Assembly: GCA_900299555.1 (NCBI GenBank)
Contig: OODV01000130.1
Span: 1-34,317, forward strand
DNA: 34,317 bases
DNA from: an uncultured Endozoicomonas sp.
GTDB taxonomy: Bacteria; Pseudomonadota; Gammaproteobacteria; Pseudomonadales; Endozoicomonadaceae
Reading direction: 5' to 3'
The notes beneath the pieces are model-generated. The model searched no databases and was not told where the DNA came from. It saw nothing but the letters and a program-made list of their open reading frames with translations. The first letter of the stretch is position 1; the number at the start of each line of letters is the position of its first letter. Positions 7,602 to 16,689 of the stretch are shown here, in pieces. A program made the position numbers and the translations under genes.

Positions 7602-8540
7602 CTAGTCAGACGCCATGGAGGTGGGCAATGTTTTTGATAGCGTTATCGGTAATAGGGGGGAGAGATCCTGCCATGCTTCTCTTTTGAGTATCGGTTGCTT
7701 CATAAGCTCATTCAAGCCATGAGTGACCGCAAACCATTGGTTGGTATGCGTTCCCTGCTGAATGCCGCGGAGTTGTTCAAAGCTTTTTTCTGGGTCTAGT
7801 ACAAACCTGGCAGCAGATTGTCCCAATAAAAGAACAAACTTTCTGCGGGATAAACCGTATTGGTTGCTCAAATAGGCGCAGACTGCATCAGCTGCAGCAT
7901 AGTCGTCCTGGTTAAGCTGGCTGAGCAGCCCCCGGTTTTCAGACATCGGCCAGACAAACTCTCGGAAAGGGCTGGTGTTATTAGAGCTTAGTTTCAGCGC
8001 TCGCAGTATGTCCTTTAATAGTCGTTGATGGTAACGGCTGAATTGATTAAGTCCCGAGTGTGGCATTTCAGCAACGATAAGGCACTCATCGCTGACTGGC
8101 AGAATTATCAGTCTGAATTTACTGACAGAACCACTCAGCTGTTTTACTGGTTCCGGAGTTACCTCTTCAATTGGCTTGGCCTCCTGAACGGCAGGAGTGG
8201 CTGAAGCCATAAACTGTCCAAGGATGTCGGCCGGCTTTGTGCGAGAGTAATCAGTCTGTGGCTTTTGCTGGGGTGGTGCAACATGACTGGCTGGAGTCGC
8301 AGTGCCTGCTTCTGAGGCGGCAAATACCTCAGCATCCTCTTTGATCCAGTCAAAGGGTCTTGCTGGAAGTGCGTTAGAGAGCTGGCACCTGGGATACCAG
8401 GTCTGTATACCCATGGCGCCCAGATAACTCTGCCTTAGCTTTTCACTGCGGGCGCTTTGGTTTTGGTCTTTCAAAGCCTGATTGTTGATAGCCTGCTCAT
8501 CGCCAGATTGTGATGGATGATCAACAGTTTTGCCCTGCAT
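7602..8540 (-). CDS. holD: Probable DNA polymerase III psi subunit (divergent HolD)
   Basis: A protein of about 312 residues. Near the N-terminus, LGAMGIQTWYPR and LPARPFDW match the short psi segment that binds the clamp loader. A proline/alanine-rich linker follows, then a globular domain from about residue 145 (FRLIILPVSDECLIVAEMP, then LLKDILRALKL, FVLLLGQSAARFVL). Psi is related in fold to uracil-DNA-glycosylase-like proteins, and this domain shares that look. It is far longer than the 137-residue E. coli psi, but a long, hard-to-recognise psi gene next to rimI is described in Pseudomonas. The ATG at 8540 is preferred over the TTG four codons earlier because GAGAG precedes it. The call rests on the N-terminal motif plus the neighbouring rimI. 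Confidence 0.68.
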   Translation of the reverse strand: MQGKTVDHPSQSGDEQAINNQALKDQNQSARSEKLRQSYLGAMGIQTWYPRCQLSNALPARPFDWIKEDAEVFAASEAGTATPASHVAPPQQKPQTDYSRTKPADILGQFMASATPAVQEAKPIEEVTPEPVKQLSGSVSKFRLIILPVSDECLIVAEMPHSGLNQFSRYHQRLLKDILRALKLSSNNTSPFREFVWPMSENRGLLSQLNQDDYAAADAVCAYLSNQYGLSRRKFVLLLGQSAARFVLDPEKSFEQLRGIQQGTHTNQWFAVTHGLNELMKQPILKREAWQDLSPLLPITLSKTLPTSMASD

Positions 8541-8603
8541 GCCCGCTCTCAATTTTCGCTCGTGATGAGCGTTGAAAAGATTATAATGCCAATATTCGCT
8601 AGT

Positions 8604-8725
8604 ATTTCAAGCTGCTACTGTGTTGGCTGCGTTCTTTTGCTGGTGGAGCACCAGCTAGCCCGATCACCTGCTTGATATAGTCTCACAGGGACGCGCTTAC
8701 TTGTCGCCGTGTAGCAACTTGAAAT
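8604..8725. repeat. Short inverted-repeat element (ATTTCAAG...CTTGAAAT type), long copy
   Basis: Bounded by ATTTCAAGCTGCTAC (8604-8618) and GTAGCAACTTGAAAT (8711-8725), inverted repeats matching at 14 of 15 positions. It lies between leuA and the psi gene. A shorter relative at 33600-33660 shares both ends, the TTGGCTG that follows, and the GCCG before the right end. No coding capacity; a non-autonomous or structural intergenic repeat. Confidence 0.75.
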
Positions 8726-8782
8726 CCTTTGAGCATAGTACCACCGAAAGTAACTGTTGGCATTTTAATCCGATGCCTTTAA

Positions 8783-10333
8783 TCAAACAGGGCCGGTTTG
8801 TGGGTTTGCCTTGGTGATATCCGCTTCCAGCAAATTAAGGGCATGGATGTAGGCCTTGGCTGACGCAATGACAATGTCGGTATCAGCGCCTGAACCATTC
8901 ACAATCTGCCCATTCTTCTCAAGGCGGACAGATACTTTACCCTGGGAGTCAGTGCCTGATGTGATCGAGCTGACATTATAAAGCGCCAGTTTAGCCTGAG
9001 AGTTTGCCGACTTTTCGATGGCTTTGAATATTGCATCCACTGGGCCATCGCCCCCGCTGGTTACCACCTGCTTTTCACCATTGATTTCAATGGTGATGGT
9101 CGCTTCCGGAGTGCTTCCAATTCTTGAGCCTGCATTGAGGTCGAGCAGCTTATATTTCTCGATCAGCTCGCTGGAGCTTCTGAAGTCACTGACCAGTGCC
9201 TGAAGGTCGTCATCATAAATTTCTGACTTTTTATCGGCCAAAACCTTGAAGCGCTGGAAGGCATCGTTCAGTTCTTCCTGACTGTTGAAGGATATGCCCA
9301 GTTCTTCCATGCGGGTTTTGAACGCATTACGGCCAGACAGTTTGCCAAGCACCAGGCGGTTGGTATTCCAGCCAACATCTTCAGCACGCATGATTTCATA
9401 AGTTTCACGGTGTTTCAGAACGCCGTCCTGATGAATTCCTGATTCGTGGGCAAATGCATTTGCCCCAACAATGGCCTTGTTGGGTTGCACAGGGAAACCG
9501 GTAATGGATGAAACCAGTCGTGAGGCTGGCACAATCTGTGTAGTATCAATACCGGTTGTAACACCCAGGCTATCGGCACGTGTCTTGAGTGCCATGACAA
9601 TTTCCTCGAGGGAGGCGTTACCTGCTCTTTCACCCAGGCCGTTAATCGTGCATTCGACCTGACGGGCGCCATTCACGACAGCTGAGAGAGAGTTGGCAAC
9701 TGCCAGACCGAGGTCATTGTGACAGTGCACAGAGAAAATGGCTTTGTCAGCATTGGGGATGCGTTCGATCAGCGTTTTGATGGTTTCACCAAACTGGTGT
9801 GGCAGCGCATAGCCAACGGTATCCGGGATGTTGATGGTTCTGGCACCTGCATCAATGGCTGCTTCAATAATACGGCACAAAAAGTCTATTTCGGATCGTC
9901 CCGCATCTTCACAGGAAAATTCTACATCATCAATCTGGTTTCGGGCTCTTTTAACCGCAAAAACCGCTTGCTTGATCACATCTTCCGAATCCATGCACAG
10001 CTTATGTTGCATGTGGATGGGGGACGTGGCGATAAAGGTATGAATTCGACCTCTTTTGGCAGGCTTTAATGCTTCTGCTGCCCGGTCAATGTCTTTTTCC
10101 AGTGCTCGGGAAAGGCTGCAGACTGTGCTTTCCGTGATGTTTGAGGCAATTGCTTTAACCGCCTCAAAATCACCAGGACTGGCCATGGCAAAGCCAGCTT
10201 CAATAACATCTACACGCAGTTTTTCCAGTGTTCTGGCAATTCGTAACTTCTCATCCCGGGTCATTGCAGCACCTGGGCTTTGCTCGCCATCCCGTAAGGT
10301 GGTATCGAAAATAACGACCTGATTATTGTTCAT
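8783..10333 (-). CDS. leuA: 2-isopropylmalate synthase LeuA
   Basis: First committed enzyme of leucine biosynthesis: condenses 2-oxoisovalerate with acetyl-CoA. It is 516 residues with the chosen ATG, the usual long bacterial form. [12 protein letters not shown] at residues 10-21 is the catalytic/metal motif; [15 protein letters not shown] carries the HxH metal ligands, with [10 protein letters not shown] after it. The C-terminal third (after about residue 390) is the LeuA allosteric domain that binds leucine. The frame is open upstream to 10426, but ATG 10333 matches the family N-terminus ([14 protein letters not shown]) and has AAGGGA eight bases upstream. A Leu-codon-rich leader peptide gene lies 170 bases upstream. 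No leuBCD follows, so leuA stands alone here. Confidence 0.96.
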   Translation of the reverse strand: MNNNQVVIFDTTLRDGEQSPGAAMTRDEKLRIARTLEKLRVDVIEAGFAMASPGDFEAVKAIASNITESTVCSLSRALEKDIDRAAEALKPAKRGRIHTFIATSPIHMQHKLCMDSEDVIKQAVFAVKRARNQIDDVEFSCEDAGRSEIDFLCRIIEAAIDAGARTINIPDTVGYALPHQFGETIKTLIERIPNADKAIFSVHCHNDLGLAVANSLSAVVNGARQVECTINGLGERAGNASLEEIVMALKTRADSLGVTTGIDTTQIVPASRLVSSITGFPVQPNKAIVGANAFAHESGIHQDGVLKHRETYEIMRAEDVGWNTNRLVLGKLSGRNAFKTRMEELGISFNSQEELNDAFQRFKVLADKKSEIYDDDLQALVSDFRSSSELIEKYKLLDLNAGSRIGSTPEATITIEINGEKQVVTSGGDGPVDAIFKAIEKSANSQAKLALYNVSSITSGTDSQGKVSVRLEKNGQIVNGSGADTDIVIASAKAYIHALNLLEADITKANPQTGPV

Positions 10334-10503
10334 GGTATATCCCTTGCCTTTGCTATCCAAAAGGCTGATCGAATTTTTATAGATGCTGCACATGTGTTCA
10401 GAGCGCGCAGCAGTCTTAACCAGCAAGGCGACTATTTAGGTCGTTATATGCTTGCTGTTGGGCCTTCAGGCCATGTACTGGGGGAGGTGTTAATAAATAT
10501 GCC
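10334..10503 (-). promoter_or_regulatory. Untranslated leader between leuL and leuA (candidate attenuator)
   Basis: The stop of the leader peptide overlaps GCCTT, which can pair with the AAGGC of a small hairpin GGCC-TGAA-GGCC (10461-10472). The same AAGGC is needed for that hairpin, so the two pairings exclude each other, as in attenuation. A further stem CAGCAAG/CTTGCTG lies closer to leuA. I do not see a classical GC stem followed by a T-run, so whether control is by termination or by masking the leuA ribosome-binding site is open. Confidence 0.5.
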
Positions 10504-10557
10504 CTAAGGCAGTAGTAGGAGTAGCTGGCGAGCAGGGGAAAAGAGGAATTCTGGCAT
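10504..10557 (-). CDS. leuL: leuA leader peptide, 17 residues with five consecutive leucines
   Basis: The minus-strand frame encodes MPEFLFSPARQLLLLLP followed by TAG. The run of five leucines is encoded CTA CTC CTA CTA CTG, so it includes three CTA codons, a rare leucine codon in many gammaproteobacteria. It lies 170 bases upstream of the leuA ATG on the same strand. Leader peptides of this design let ribosome stalling at leucine codons report Leu-tRNA charging and so control transcription into the biosynthetic gene. A GGAG lies about 14 bases before the ATG, a loose fit. It is too short for ordinary ORF calling. Confidence 0.8.
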   Translation of the reverse strand: MPEFLFSPARQLLLLLP

Positions 10558-10736
10558 GCAGGTGAAAACCGCTCCGTTAGAATTTTTTGTATGACTTCTT
10601 TTATAAAAATGCTGTTTTTGCCAGTTCGTCACGCTATTCATTGCGCCCGTCTCTTGAAGGAGAGTTGTTTTTACGTAGATTGGCTAGGTAGTTGTACTAT
10701 AAAGGCAGATTTTAATGGATACAAGATGGATTTAGG

Positions 10737-10765
10737 TTATGGGCATAATTAATTAATGCCCATAA
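10737..10765 (-). terminator. Hairpin after hemH
   Basis: Perfect 10-bp stem TTATGGGCAT/ATGCCCATAA with a nine-base AT loop, just past the hemH stop at 10776. No long T-run follows; possibly a weak terminator. Confidence 0.5.
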
Positions 10766-10775
10766 TATCTCGGAA

Positions 10776-11798
10776 TCAATAAGTCAGCGGGTGCTCTATC
10801 CACTGCTTTAACAGGTTTATCCAGGCAGGATGATCATTCAGGCAGGGGATCAGTTCCAGTGATTCACCGCCGGCTTTAATAAACTCCTCTTTGGCGCCAA
10901 TGCCGATTTCTTCCAGTGTTTCCAAGCAGTCGGAAACAAACGAGGGGCAAATGACGAGTATTCTTCTCGCTCCCTGGTCAGCCACCTGTTTTATAACATC
11001 CAGAGTGTTCGGTTCCAGCCATTTGGCTTTGCCAAGTCGTGATTGGAAGCCGACGCTGTATTTATCAATCGGGATGCCTGCTTTTTCTACAAAGGCTTCC
11101 GTAGTCTGATAAACCTGATGGCGATAGCAAGTTTTGTGAGCGATCGACGTTTTTTGACAACAGCTTTTATCTTTCAGGCAGTGACTTCCTGTAGGGTCAT
11201 CTTTGATGATGTGTCGCTCAGGAACTCCGTGATAACTGAATATCAGGTGGTCAAAGTCTTTCTCCAGCCAGGGTTTTGCGCTCTCTACCAAGGCTTCTAT
11301 ATAGCCATCATGATCATAAAATACTGGATGAACACGAAGTGGAACGGTTATGCCCATCTCCTGCATCAGTTTTTTTGCCTGTTCAATGACAGTTTTGACC
11401 GAAGACATGGCGTAGTGAGGGTAGAGCGGAAAGAGCAGAATTTCCTCAATATCGGGTTGCTTTGCAAGCCTGCTCAGAGCTTCGGCCATATCGGGCTTAC
11501 CATAGCGCATAGCCAGCTCAATGGGGGTGTTGGTTTTTGATCTCAGCTTTTCAGTGCAGTTTTCACTGTTGACGATCAGTGGGGAGCCTTTTTCTGTCCA
11601 GACTGCACGGTAAGCTTCAGCGGATTTTGCTGGCCGTGATGGGAGAATAAACAGGCTGAGTAGTGTTCTGCGAATGAGCCAGGGAAGGTCAATCACATGC
11701 TTGTCCATCAAAAACTCATCGAGGTATTGTCGGACATCTTCAATGGATGTGCTGTCCGGCGATCCCAGATTAACCAGCAAAACGCCTCTGTTTTCCAT
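10776..11798 (-). CDS. hemH: Ferrochelatase HemH
   Basis: Inserts ferrous iron into protoporphyrin IX, the last step of protohaem synthesis, at the inner membrane. At 340 residues it has normal length. Family motifs in order are GVLLVNLGSPDS at the N-terminus, YLDEFLMDKHVIDLP, LFPLYPHYAMSS, FSYHGVPERHI with the metal-binding histidine, YSVGFQSRLGKAKWLEP, and CPSFVSDCLETLEEIG. Cysteines cluster at residues around 200 (HCLKDKSCC). The start ATG at 11798 gives the expected N-terminus. The gene stands between leuA and nhaA on the same strand, with hairpins on both sides, so it is probably transcribed alone. hemA, the first enzyme of the same pathway, is 3.6 kb away. Confidence 0.96.
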   Translation of the reverse strand: MENRGVLLVNLGSPDSTSIEDVRQYLDEFLMDKHVIDLPWLIRRTLLSLFILPSRPAKSAEAYRAVWTEKGSPLIVNSENCTEKLRSKTNTPIELAMRYGKPDMAEALSRLAKQPDIEEILLFPLYPHYAMSSVKTVIEQAKKLMQEMGITVPLRVHPVFYDHDGYIEALVESAKPWLEKDFDHLIFSYHGVPERHIIKDDPTGSHCLKDKSCCQKTSIAHKTCYRHQVYQTTEAFVEKAGIPIDKYSVGFQSRLGKAKWLEPNTLDVIKQVADQGARRILVICPSFVSDCLETLEEIGIGAKEEFIKAGGESLELIPCLNDHPAWINLLKQWIEHPLTY

Positions 11799-11965
11799 AG
11801 GCTAATTAGCTCTCTGTATGATTTGTCACAAATACCGCCAAATCCTTTTAGTGTTCAGGCTGGGCTGTATGCGTGGGGTATTTCGGGATTGATAAAATTG
11901 AAAGCGAGTTTAACAGCTTTTGGACAGGTGTTGGTGGCAATGGTTCTTTTTCTTGTGGGTAAGTG

Positions 11966-11994
11966 CTTCTGGCCCTCGTGAGGATGGCCAGAAG
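11966..11994 (-). terminator. Hairpin after nhaA
   Basis: A 9-bp perfect stem CTTCTGGCC/GGCCAGAAG with an 11-base loop, 30 bases past the nhaA stop. No T-run on the minus strand, so confidence is moderate. Confidence 0.5.
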
Positions 11995-12023
11995 TTAGTA
12001 AAGCTAGGGCTTGGTGAAGAGGG

Positions 12024-13199
12024 TTAGACCCGCTTGCGCCCAGCCCAGTACAGGATGGAAAAGCCAAAAACGGCAGACAGTATGGAGCCGGTTAAGACGC
12101 CAATTCGATCTGAAATCAGATAGCTGGTGTTGACATCTTCAAATGCCAGCGAGCTGATGAACAAGCTCATGGTAAAGCCAATGCCACAGAGAATCGATAG
12201 GCCGTACATCTGTGTCCAGTTGGAATCTGTCGGCAGTTTGGCAAGGCCTGATTTAATGGCCAGCCAGCAGAAACTGAAGACTCCAATCTGCTTTCCCAGG
12301 AATAGTCCGGTCACGATTCCCAGCGGAATGGGTGTCAGAATGCTTTTGACCTGCTCAGCATTGAGCTCCAGACCCGCATTGGCAAAGGCGAAGATTGGCA
12401 GGATGACATAATTAACCGGACTGTGCAGTTTGTGTTGCAGGGCTTTAAGTGGTGAGCGCCCTCGACGGTCAACCACCTTCAGTGGAATGGTAAAGGCCAG
12501 CAGCACCCCGGCCAGTGTGGCATGAACCCCTGACTTCAATACACAGATCCAGAGTAGTGTGCCCACAACTATATAGGGGCCAATTTTGGTGACCCCTCGA
12601 TAATTGAAAAATGCCAGTACAGCGAGAAGCACTGTTGCAATACCCATTGAAGTGAGTGACAGGTCTTCTGTATAGAATATGGCAATAATGATAATGGCGC
12701 CCAGATCATCAATAATTGCCAGAGCCAATAGGAAGGTCATCAGTGATGAGGGGACCCGTTTACCAAGCAGTGCCAGTATGCCCACGGCAAAGGCGATGTC
12801 AGTAGCTGCAGGTATGGCCCATCCTTTGATGGCAGTTGGATCTGTGTAATTGAAAGCCACATAAAAAAGGGCTGGAATCAGCATTCCACCAATAGCGCCG
12901 ATGCCTGGTAACATGATTTGGGCTGGAGAGCTGAGCTCGCCCTGAAGGACTTCCTGCTTTACTTCAAGGCCGATTAAGAGGAAAAAGACCGCCATGAGGC
13001 CATCGTTAATCCATAACAATAATGGCTTGTGAATATCCAGAGGCCCTACGGTAAATCGAATAGGTGTGGATAGAAGAAGGTCGTAGTACTCCGCAAAAAA
13101 AGTATTTGCGGAAAGCATCGCCAGGGCGGCGGCAATAAAAAGCAGTATGCCGATGGCATAGTCCTGCTGTAAAAAGCGATGTAATCGTCTGGCAAGCAT
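12024..13199 (-). CDS. nhaA: Na+/H+ antiporter NhaA
   Basis: Inner-membrane antiporter that expels sodium in exchange for protons, used for pH and salt homeostasis. It has 391 residues with about 12 membrane segments. The ion-binding site is intact: ATDIAFAVG with Asp134 and AIIDDLGAI with Asp164-Asp165, equivalent to Asp133/163/164 of E. coli NhaA. Other signatures are LLIGLEVKQEVLQGELS, KSGVHATLAGVLLAF, FANAGL and CGIGFTMSLFI. The ATG at 13199 has AGGAG six bases upstream. It sits alone between hemH and prmC. No nhaR-type regulator is next to it. Confidence 0.96.
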   Translation of the reverse strand: MLARRLHRFLQQDYAIGILLFIAAALAMLSANTFFAEYYDLLLSTPIRFTVGPLDIHKPLLLWINDGLMAVFFLLIGLEVKQEVLQGELSSPAQIMLPGIGAIGGMLIPALFYVAFNYTDPTAIKGWAIPAATDIAFAVGILALLGKRVPSSLMTFLLALAIIDDLGAIIIIAIFYTEDLSLTSMGIATVLLAVLAFFNYRGVTKIGPYIVVGTLLWICVLKSGVHATLAGVLLAFTIPLKVVDRRGRSPLKALQHKLHSPVNYVILPIFAFANAGLELNAEQVKSILTPIPLGIVTGLFLGKQIGVFSFCWLAIKSGLAKLPTDSNWTQMYGLSILCGIGFTMSLFISSLAFEDVNTSYLISDRIGVLTGSILSAVFGFSILYWAGRKRV

Positions 13200-13393
13200 A
13201 TTTTCTCCTGGTGCCCGTAGCTAACCGCCATAAAGAGTTTTTATGCCCGAATTTATGATTAAAAAGTATACATTGGCATAATGGGCAAAAAATGACACCC
13301 AGTCTATATGTACTGCATGTCACTTGGTATTAAGGGGTACTACTTATGACGGCAGCATGGGCGCCACCTGTAGGATGGGAGGGTATTAACGAC

Positions 13394-14248
13394 CTATGTG
13401 GGCTTTTGTGCAAGCGATATGCGATCATGTCCTGCCAGATCAACCTCGGTGCGAATCTGGGTGAAGCCCTCTAAAGTCAGGATGTTTTGCACAGCTTTGC
13501 CTTGGTCGTAACCATGCTCCAGCAGTAACCAGCCTCCAGGCTTCAGGGTCATAAGTGATTCGCTGGCGATTGTGCGAATGTCATCCAGCCCATCACTTCC
13601 GGAAGATAGTGCGGTTATGGGTTCATAGCGAACATCCCCCTCGTTCAGGTGGGGGTCATCACTGCGTATGTAGGGAGGGTTGCTGACAATCATATCTATG
13701 AAGGCTTCAGGCAGTGGGCTGCACCAGGAGCCTTCCATGAAATCAACATTGCGGATTCCGTTGCTGATGGCATTTTCCCTGGCAACGGCCAGTGCCTCGG
13801 CACTCTTATCGATTGCCGTGATCTTCCATGCAGGACGCTCTTTTGCCAAAGCCAGGGCAATGGCTCCGGTTCCCGTGCCTAAGTCTACGACTTTTATTTC
13901 GGATACCCTCTCTTTAGAGAGATTTGGATCAAGTGCCAGTTCAACCAGAAGCTCGGTATCGGGCCTGGGTATCAATGTTGCTTCGGTAACTTTCAGCTGC
14001 AGACTCCAGAACTCCCTGAAGCCTGTGAGATAAGCCACAGGAACGCCCGATTTGCGTTGTTCAACAAGGTCTTGAAAGCTGGTCAGCTGTTCTGTGGTTA
14101 ACAGTACTTCAGGCCATGTAAAAAAATAGCTTCGTGGCTTATTAAGAGTGTGTGCCAGCAGTAGCTCTGCATCCAGTCTTGGGGTTGGGCTGGCAGAAAG
14201 TATGCGTGATGCTTCTGCCAGAGATGAGTCTATACGGGTATTGCTCAT
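13394..14248 (-). CDS. prmC: Release-factor glutamine methyltransferase PrmC
   Basis: Methylates the glutamine of the GGQ motif in peptide-chain release factors. At 284 residues it has typical length. An N-terminal helical domain is followed by the SAM-binding fold: VVDLGTGTGAIALALA, then the catalytic IVSNPPYI (NPPY, amino-methyltransferase signature), and LEHGYDQG near the C-terminus. The linker YLTGFREFWSL and LIPRPDTELLVE are also typical of PrmC/HemK. The gene starts three bases after the prfA stop codon, so the two are translationally linked; PrmC modifies the product of that neighbour. Confidence 0.96.
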   Translation of the reverse strand: MSNTRIDSSLAEASRILSASPTPRLDAELLLAHTLNKPRSYFFTWPEVLLTTEQLTSFQDLVEQRKSGVPVAYLTGFREFWSLQLKVTEATLIPRPDTELLVELALDPNLSKERVSEIKVVDLGTGTGAIALALAKERPAWKITAIDKSAEALAVARENAISNGIRNVDFMEGSWCSPLPEAFIDMIVSNPPYIRSDDPHLNEGDVRYEPITALSSGSDGLDDIRTIASESLMTLKPGGWLLLEHGYDQGKAVQNILTLEGFTQIRTEVDLAGHDRISLAQKPT

Positions 14249-14251
14249 GAG

Positions 14252-15337
14252 TTATTCGCCGGCCAAGCTTGCAAGCTGTTCTGTCTGGTGTTCCTGAAGC
14301 AGCGGGTTTATAACAGGATCCAGTTCACCCTCAACAATTTCGGATAATTTATACAGAGTCAGGTTGATACGGTGGTCTGTGACTCGTCCTTGTGGATAAT
14401 TATAGGTGCGAATACGCTCAGAGCGGTCGCCGCTGCCTACAAGGCTCTTGCGGGCATCGCTGATCTCTTTGGCGGCTGCGCTATCCTGGGCATCCTGTAA
14501 TTTTGCTGCCAGCCAGGACATGGCTTTGGCCTTGTTTTTATGTTGAGAGCGCTCATCCTGGCACTCAACAACTATGCCGGTTGGCAGGTGAGTGATTCGA
14601 ATCGCGGAGTCGGTGGTGTTGACGTGCTGACCACCGGCCCCGGACGAGCGGTATGTATCGATTCGCAGGTCTTCTTTACGGATTTCAATGGCTTGTTGCT
14701 CATCCGGTTCTGGCATGACCGCAACAGTGCATGCAGATGTGTGTATTCTTCCCTGCGATTCGGTTTCTGGAACCCTCTGGACACGATGTGCACCGGATTC
14801 GAACTTCATTCGCCCATAGACGTCGCTGCCAATAACACGGGTGATGATTTCTTTGTAGCCGCCGTGCTCTCCATCACTGGTGCTGATGACTTCAATTCGC
14901 CAGCCACGTTTTTCAGCATATCTGGAGTACATTCTGAACAGGTCACCAGCAAAAATGGCCGCTTCATCACCGCCTGTACCGGCGCGGATTTCCAGAAAGG
15001 TATTCAGGCCATCCCGAGGGTCTTTGGGAAGTAACAGCACTTCCAGACTTTTTTCCATATCTGGCAGTTGTTCCGCGATGCTCTGCAGCTCTTCCTGAGC
15101 CAGCTCAGTCATATCCGGGTCACCTTCGGCCATCATGGCTTCGGCTTCAGACTTATCGCTTAGGAGTTGGTCATATTCTTTGAAGGCTTTTACCACGGGT
15201 TCCAGTTCTGCGTATTCCTGGGAGAATTTTCGGAATTGGTCCTGGTTGCCAATGACACCTGGGTCGCTTAACAGTGCGGAAAGCTCTTCAAAGCGTTCGC
15301 TGAGGTTTTCCAGCTTTACGAGGATGGACTCTTTCAT
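14252..15337 (-). CDS. prfA: Peptide chain release factor 1
   Basis: Recognises UAA and UAG in the ribosomal A site and triggers peptide release. It has 361 residues, the normal RF1 length. The GGQ catalytic motif is at residues 235-237 within [29 protein letters not shown] carries the PxT stop-recognition tripeptide of RF1 (PET here, PAT in E. coli), which separates it from RF2. [20 protein letters not shown] is the usual C-terminal stretch. It lies between hemA (48 bases upstream) and prmC (3 bases downstream), the classical hemA-prfA-prmC operon. Confidence 0.97.
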   Translation of the reverse strand: MKESILVKLENLSERFEELSALLSDPGVIGNQDQFRKFSQEYAELEPVVKAFKEYDQLLSDKSEAEAMMAEGDPDMTELAQEELQSIAEQLPDMEKSLEVLLLPKDPRDGLNTFLEIRAGTGGDEAAIFAGDLFRMYSRYAEKRGWRIEVISTSDGEHGGYKEIITRVIGSDVYGRMKFESGAHRVQRVPETESQGRIHTSACTVAVMPEPDEQQAIEIRKEDLRIDTYRSSGAGGQHVNTTDSAIRITHLPTGIVVECQDERSQHKNKAKAMSWLAAKLQDAQDSAAAKEISDARKSLVGSGDRSERIRTYNYPQGRVTDHRINLTLYKLSEIVEGELDPVINPLLQEHQTEQLASLAGE

Positions 15338-15384
15338 GATGTCTGCAAAAGGTTTCTGTGTAAAAAGGTGGACTCAGAACGTGA

Positions 15385-16689
15385 TCAGGCGTCCTGAGTT
15401 GAGTCTGTTTTCTGGTTGCTATCCAGACCCAGAAGTTTTTCTGCCCACTCCAGTTTTTCCTGCTGCCCCATGGCTGCTGCATTTTTCAGCTGGACACTGG
15501 GCTGATGCATAAACTTGTTAGTGAGAGAGCGGGCAAACTGTTGCAGTACTTCTTCTGGGTTAGCACCTCTGGCCAGCCATTGCATTGCTTTTTCCAATTC
15601 CTGATCACGCATGGCTTCGGTGCTCTGGCGGTAGTTGCGCAGGAGGTTGACGGCGTCAAGGGAACGCATGCGCGTCATGAATTCAAATGTGTCAGCCTCT
15701 ATCATGCGCTCAGCCTTGCGTGCAGCATCTTTTCTTTGTTGCAGGTTGTCTTCAATGACATCCTGTAAGTCATCAACGGTATAGAGGAAAACATCCGCCA
15801 GCTCACTGACCTCAGGCTCAATATCCCGAGGAACCGCAATATCCACCATGAACATAGGCTTATGCCTTCGCTGCTTTAACGCCCGCTCAACAGCTCCTTT
15901 GCCAAGAACCGGGATGGGGCTGGCGGTAGAGCTGATGACGATGTCACTTTCATGCAGTACCTGCGACAAATCAGAGAGAAGTACCGGTCGACCTCCGAAA
16001 CGATCAGTTAGAAGTCTGGCTCGTTCCAGGGTTCGGTTAGCCACAATGATATTTGATACTCCTTGCTGGCAAAGGTGGCGGGCGGTGAGCTCAATGGTTT
16101 CACCGGCACCTATCAGTAAAGCAGTATTTTCACTGAGGTCGGAGAAAATCTGTTTTGCCAGTCGGGTTGCTGCATAAGCAACGGACACGGGTTGCTCATT
16201 GATGGCGGTTTCAGTTCGAATCTGTTTGGCGGTGGTAAAGCTGTGTTGAAATAGACGGTTCAGTGCCGGGCCGGCAGTATCTGCTTCCTGAGCGCTGGCG
16301 TAGGCAGATTTGAGTTGTCCCAGAATCTGGGGCTCGCCCAGAACCATTGAGTCGAGTCCACAAGCGACACGCATCAGGTGGCGTATAGCCTCCTGGTCGT
16401 AAAAAAGGTACGCGTGCTCTGCCAGAAGAACGCTGTTGGTCTGATGGTAGTGGGTTAGCCAGTCAATCAGCTTGCCGTAGTACATCTCAATAGTTTCAGC
16501 TGAAGAGCTATGGAGTGCACAATAGATTTCGGTTCGGTTACAGGTAGACAGGATGACAATTTCTTCAATACCAGTATGAGATCTGGCGCTCTGAAGTGCA
16601 TCAGGTAGCTGGTCAGCAGAAAAGGCAACCTGTTCCCTCAATGTGATTGGTGCTGTCCTGTGATTGATACCGGCGGTAATATACCCCAT
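15385..16689 (-). CDS. hemA: Glutamyl-tRNA reductase HemA
   Basis: NADPH-dependent reduction of Glu-tRNA to glutamate-1-semialdehyde, the first step of the C5 route to tetrapyrroles. With the chosen ATG it has 434 residues. Cys50 in ILSTCNRTE is the catalytic nucleophile at the expected position. GLDSMVLGEPQILGQ, the NADP-binding LLIGAGETIELTARHL and FMVDIAVPRDIEP follow, then the C-terminal dimerisation helices. The frame extends to a GTG at 16716, but ATG 16689 gives the family start (GYITAGINHRTAP) and has AGAGGT just upstream. It begins the hemA-prfA-prmC operon and is divergent from the TPR lipoprotein and lolB genes. Confidence 0.96.
   Translation of the reverse strand: MGYITAGINHRTAPITLREQVAFSADQLPDALQSARSHTGIEEIVILSTCNRTEIYCALHSSSAETIEMYYGKLIDWLTHYHQTNSVLLAEHAYLFYDQEAIRHLMRVACGLDSMVLGEPQILGQLKSAYASAQEADTAGPALNRLFQHSFTTAKQIRTETAINEQPVSVAYAATRLAKQIFSDLSENTALLIGAGETIELTARHLCQQGVSNIIVANRTLERARLLTDRFGGRPVLLSDLSQVLHESDIVISSTASPIPVLGKGAVERALKQRRHKPMFMVDIAVPRDIEPEVSELADVFLYTVDDLQDVIEDNLQQRKDAARKAERMIEADTFEFMTRMRSLDAVNLLRNYRQSTEAMRDQELEKAMQWLARGANPEEVLQQFARSLTNKFMHQPSVQLKNAAAMGQQEKLEWAEKLLGLDSNQKTDSTQDA

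Noticed and set aside
11043-11540. 165-codon plus-strand frame opposite hemH
   Set aside because: Antisense shadow of ferrochelatase; no motifs.
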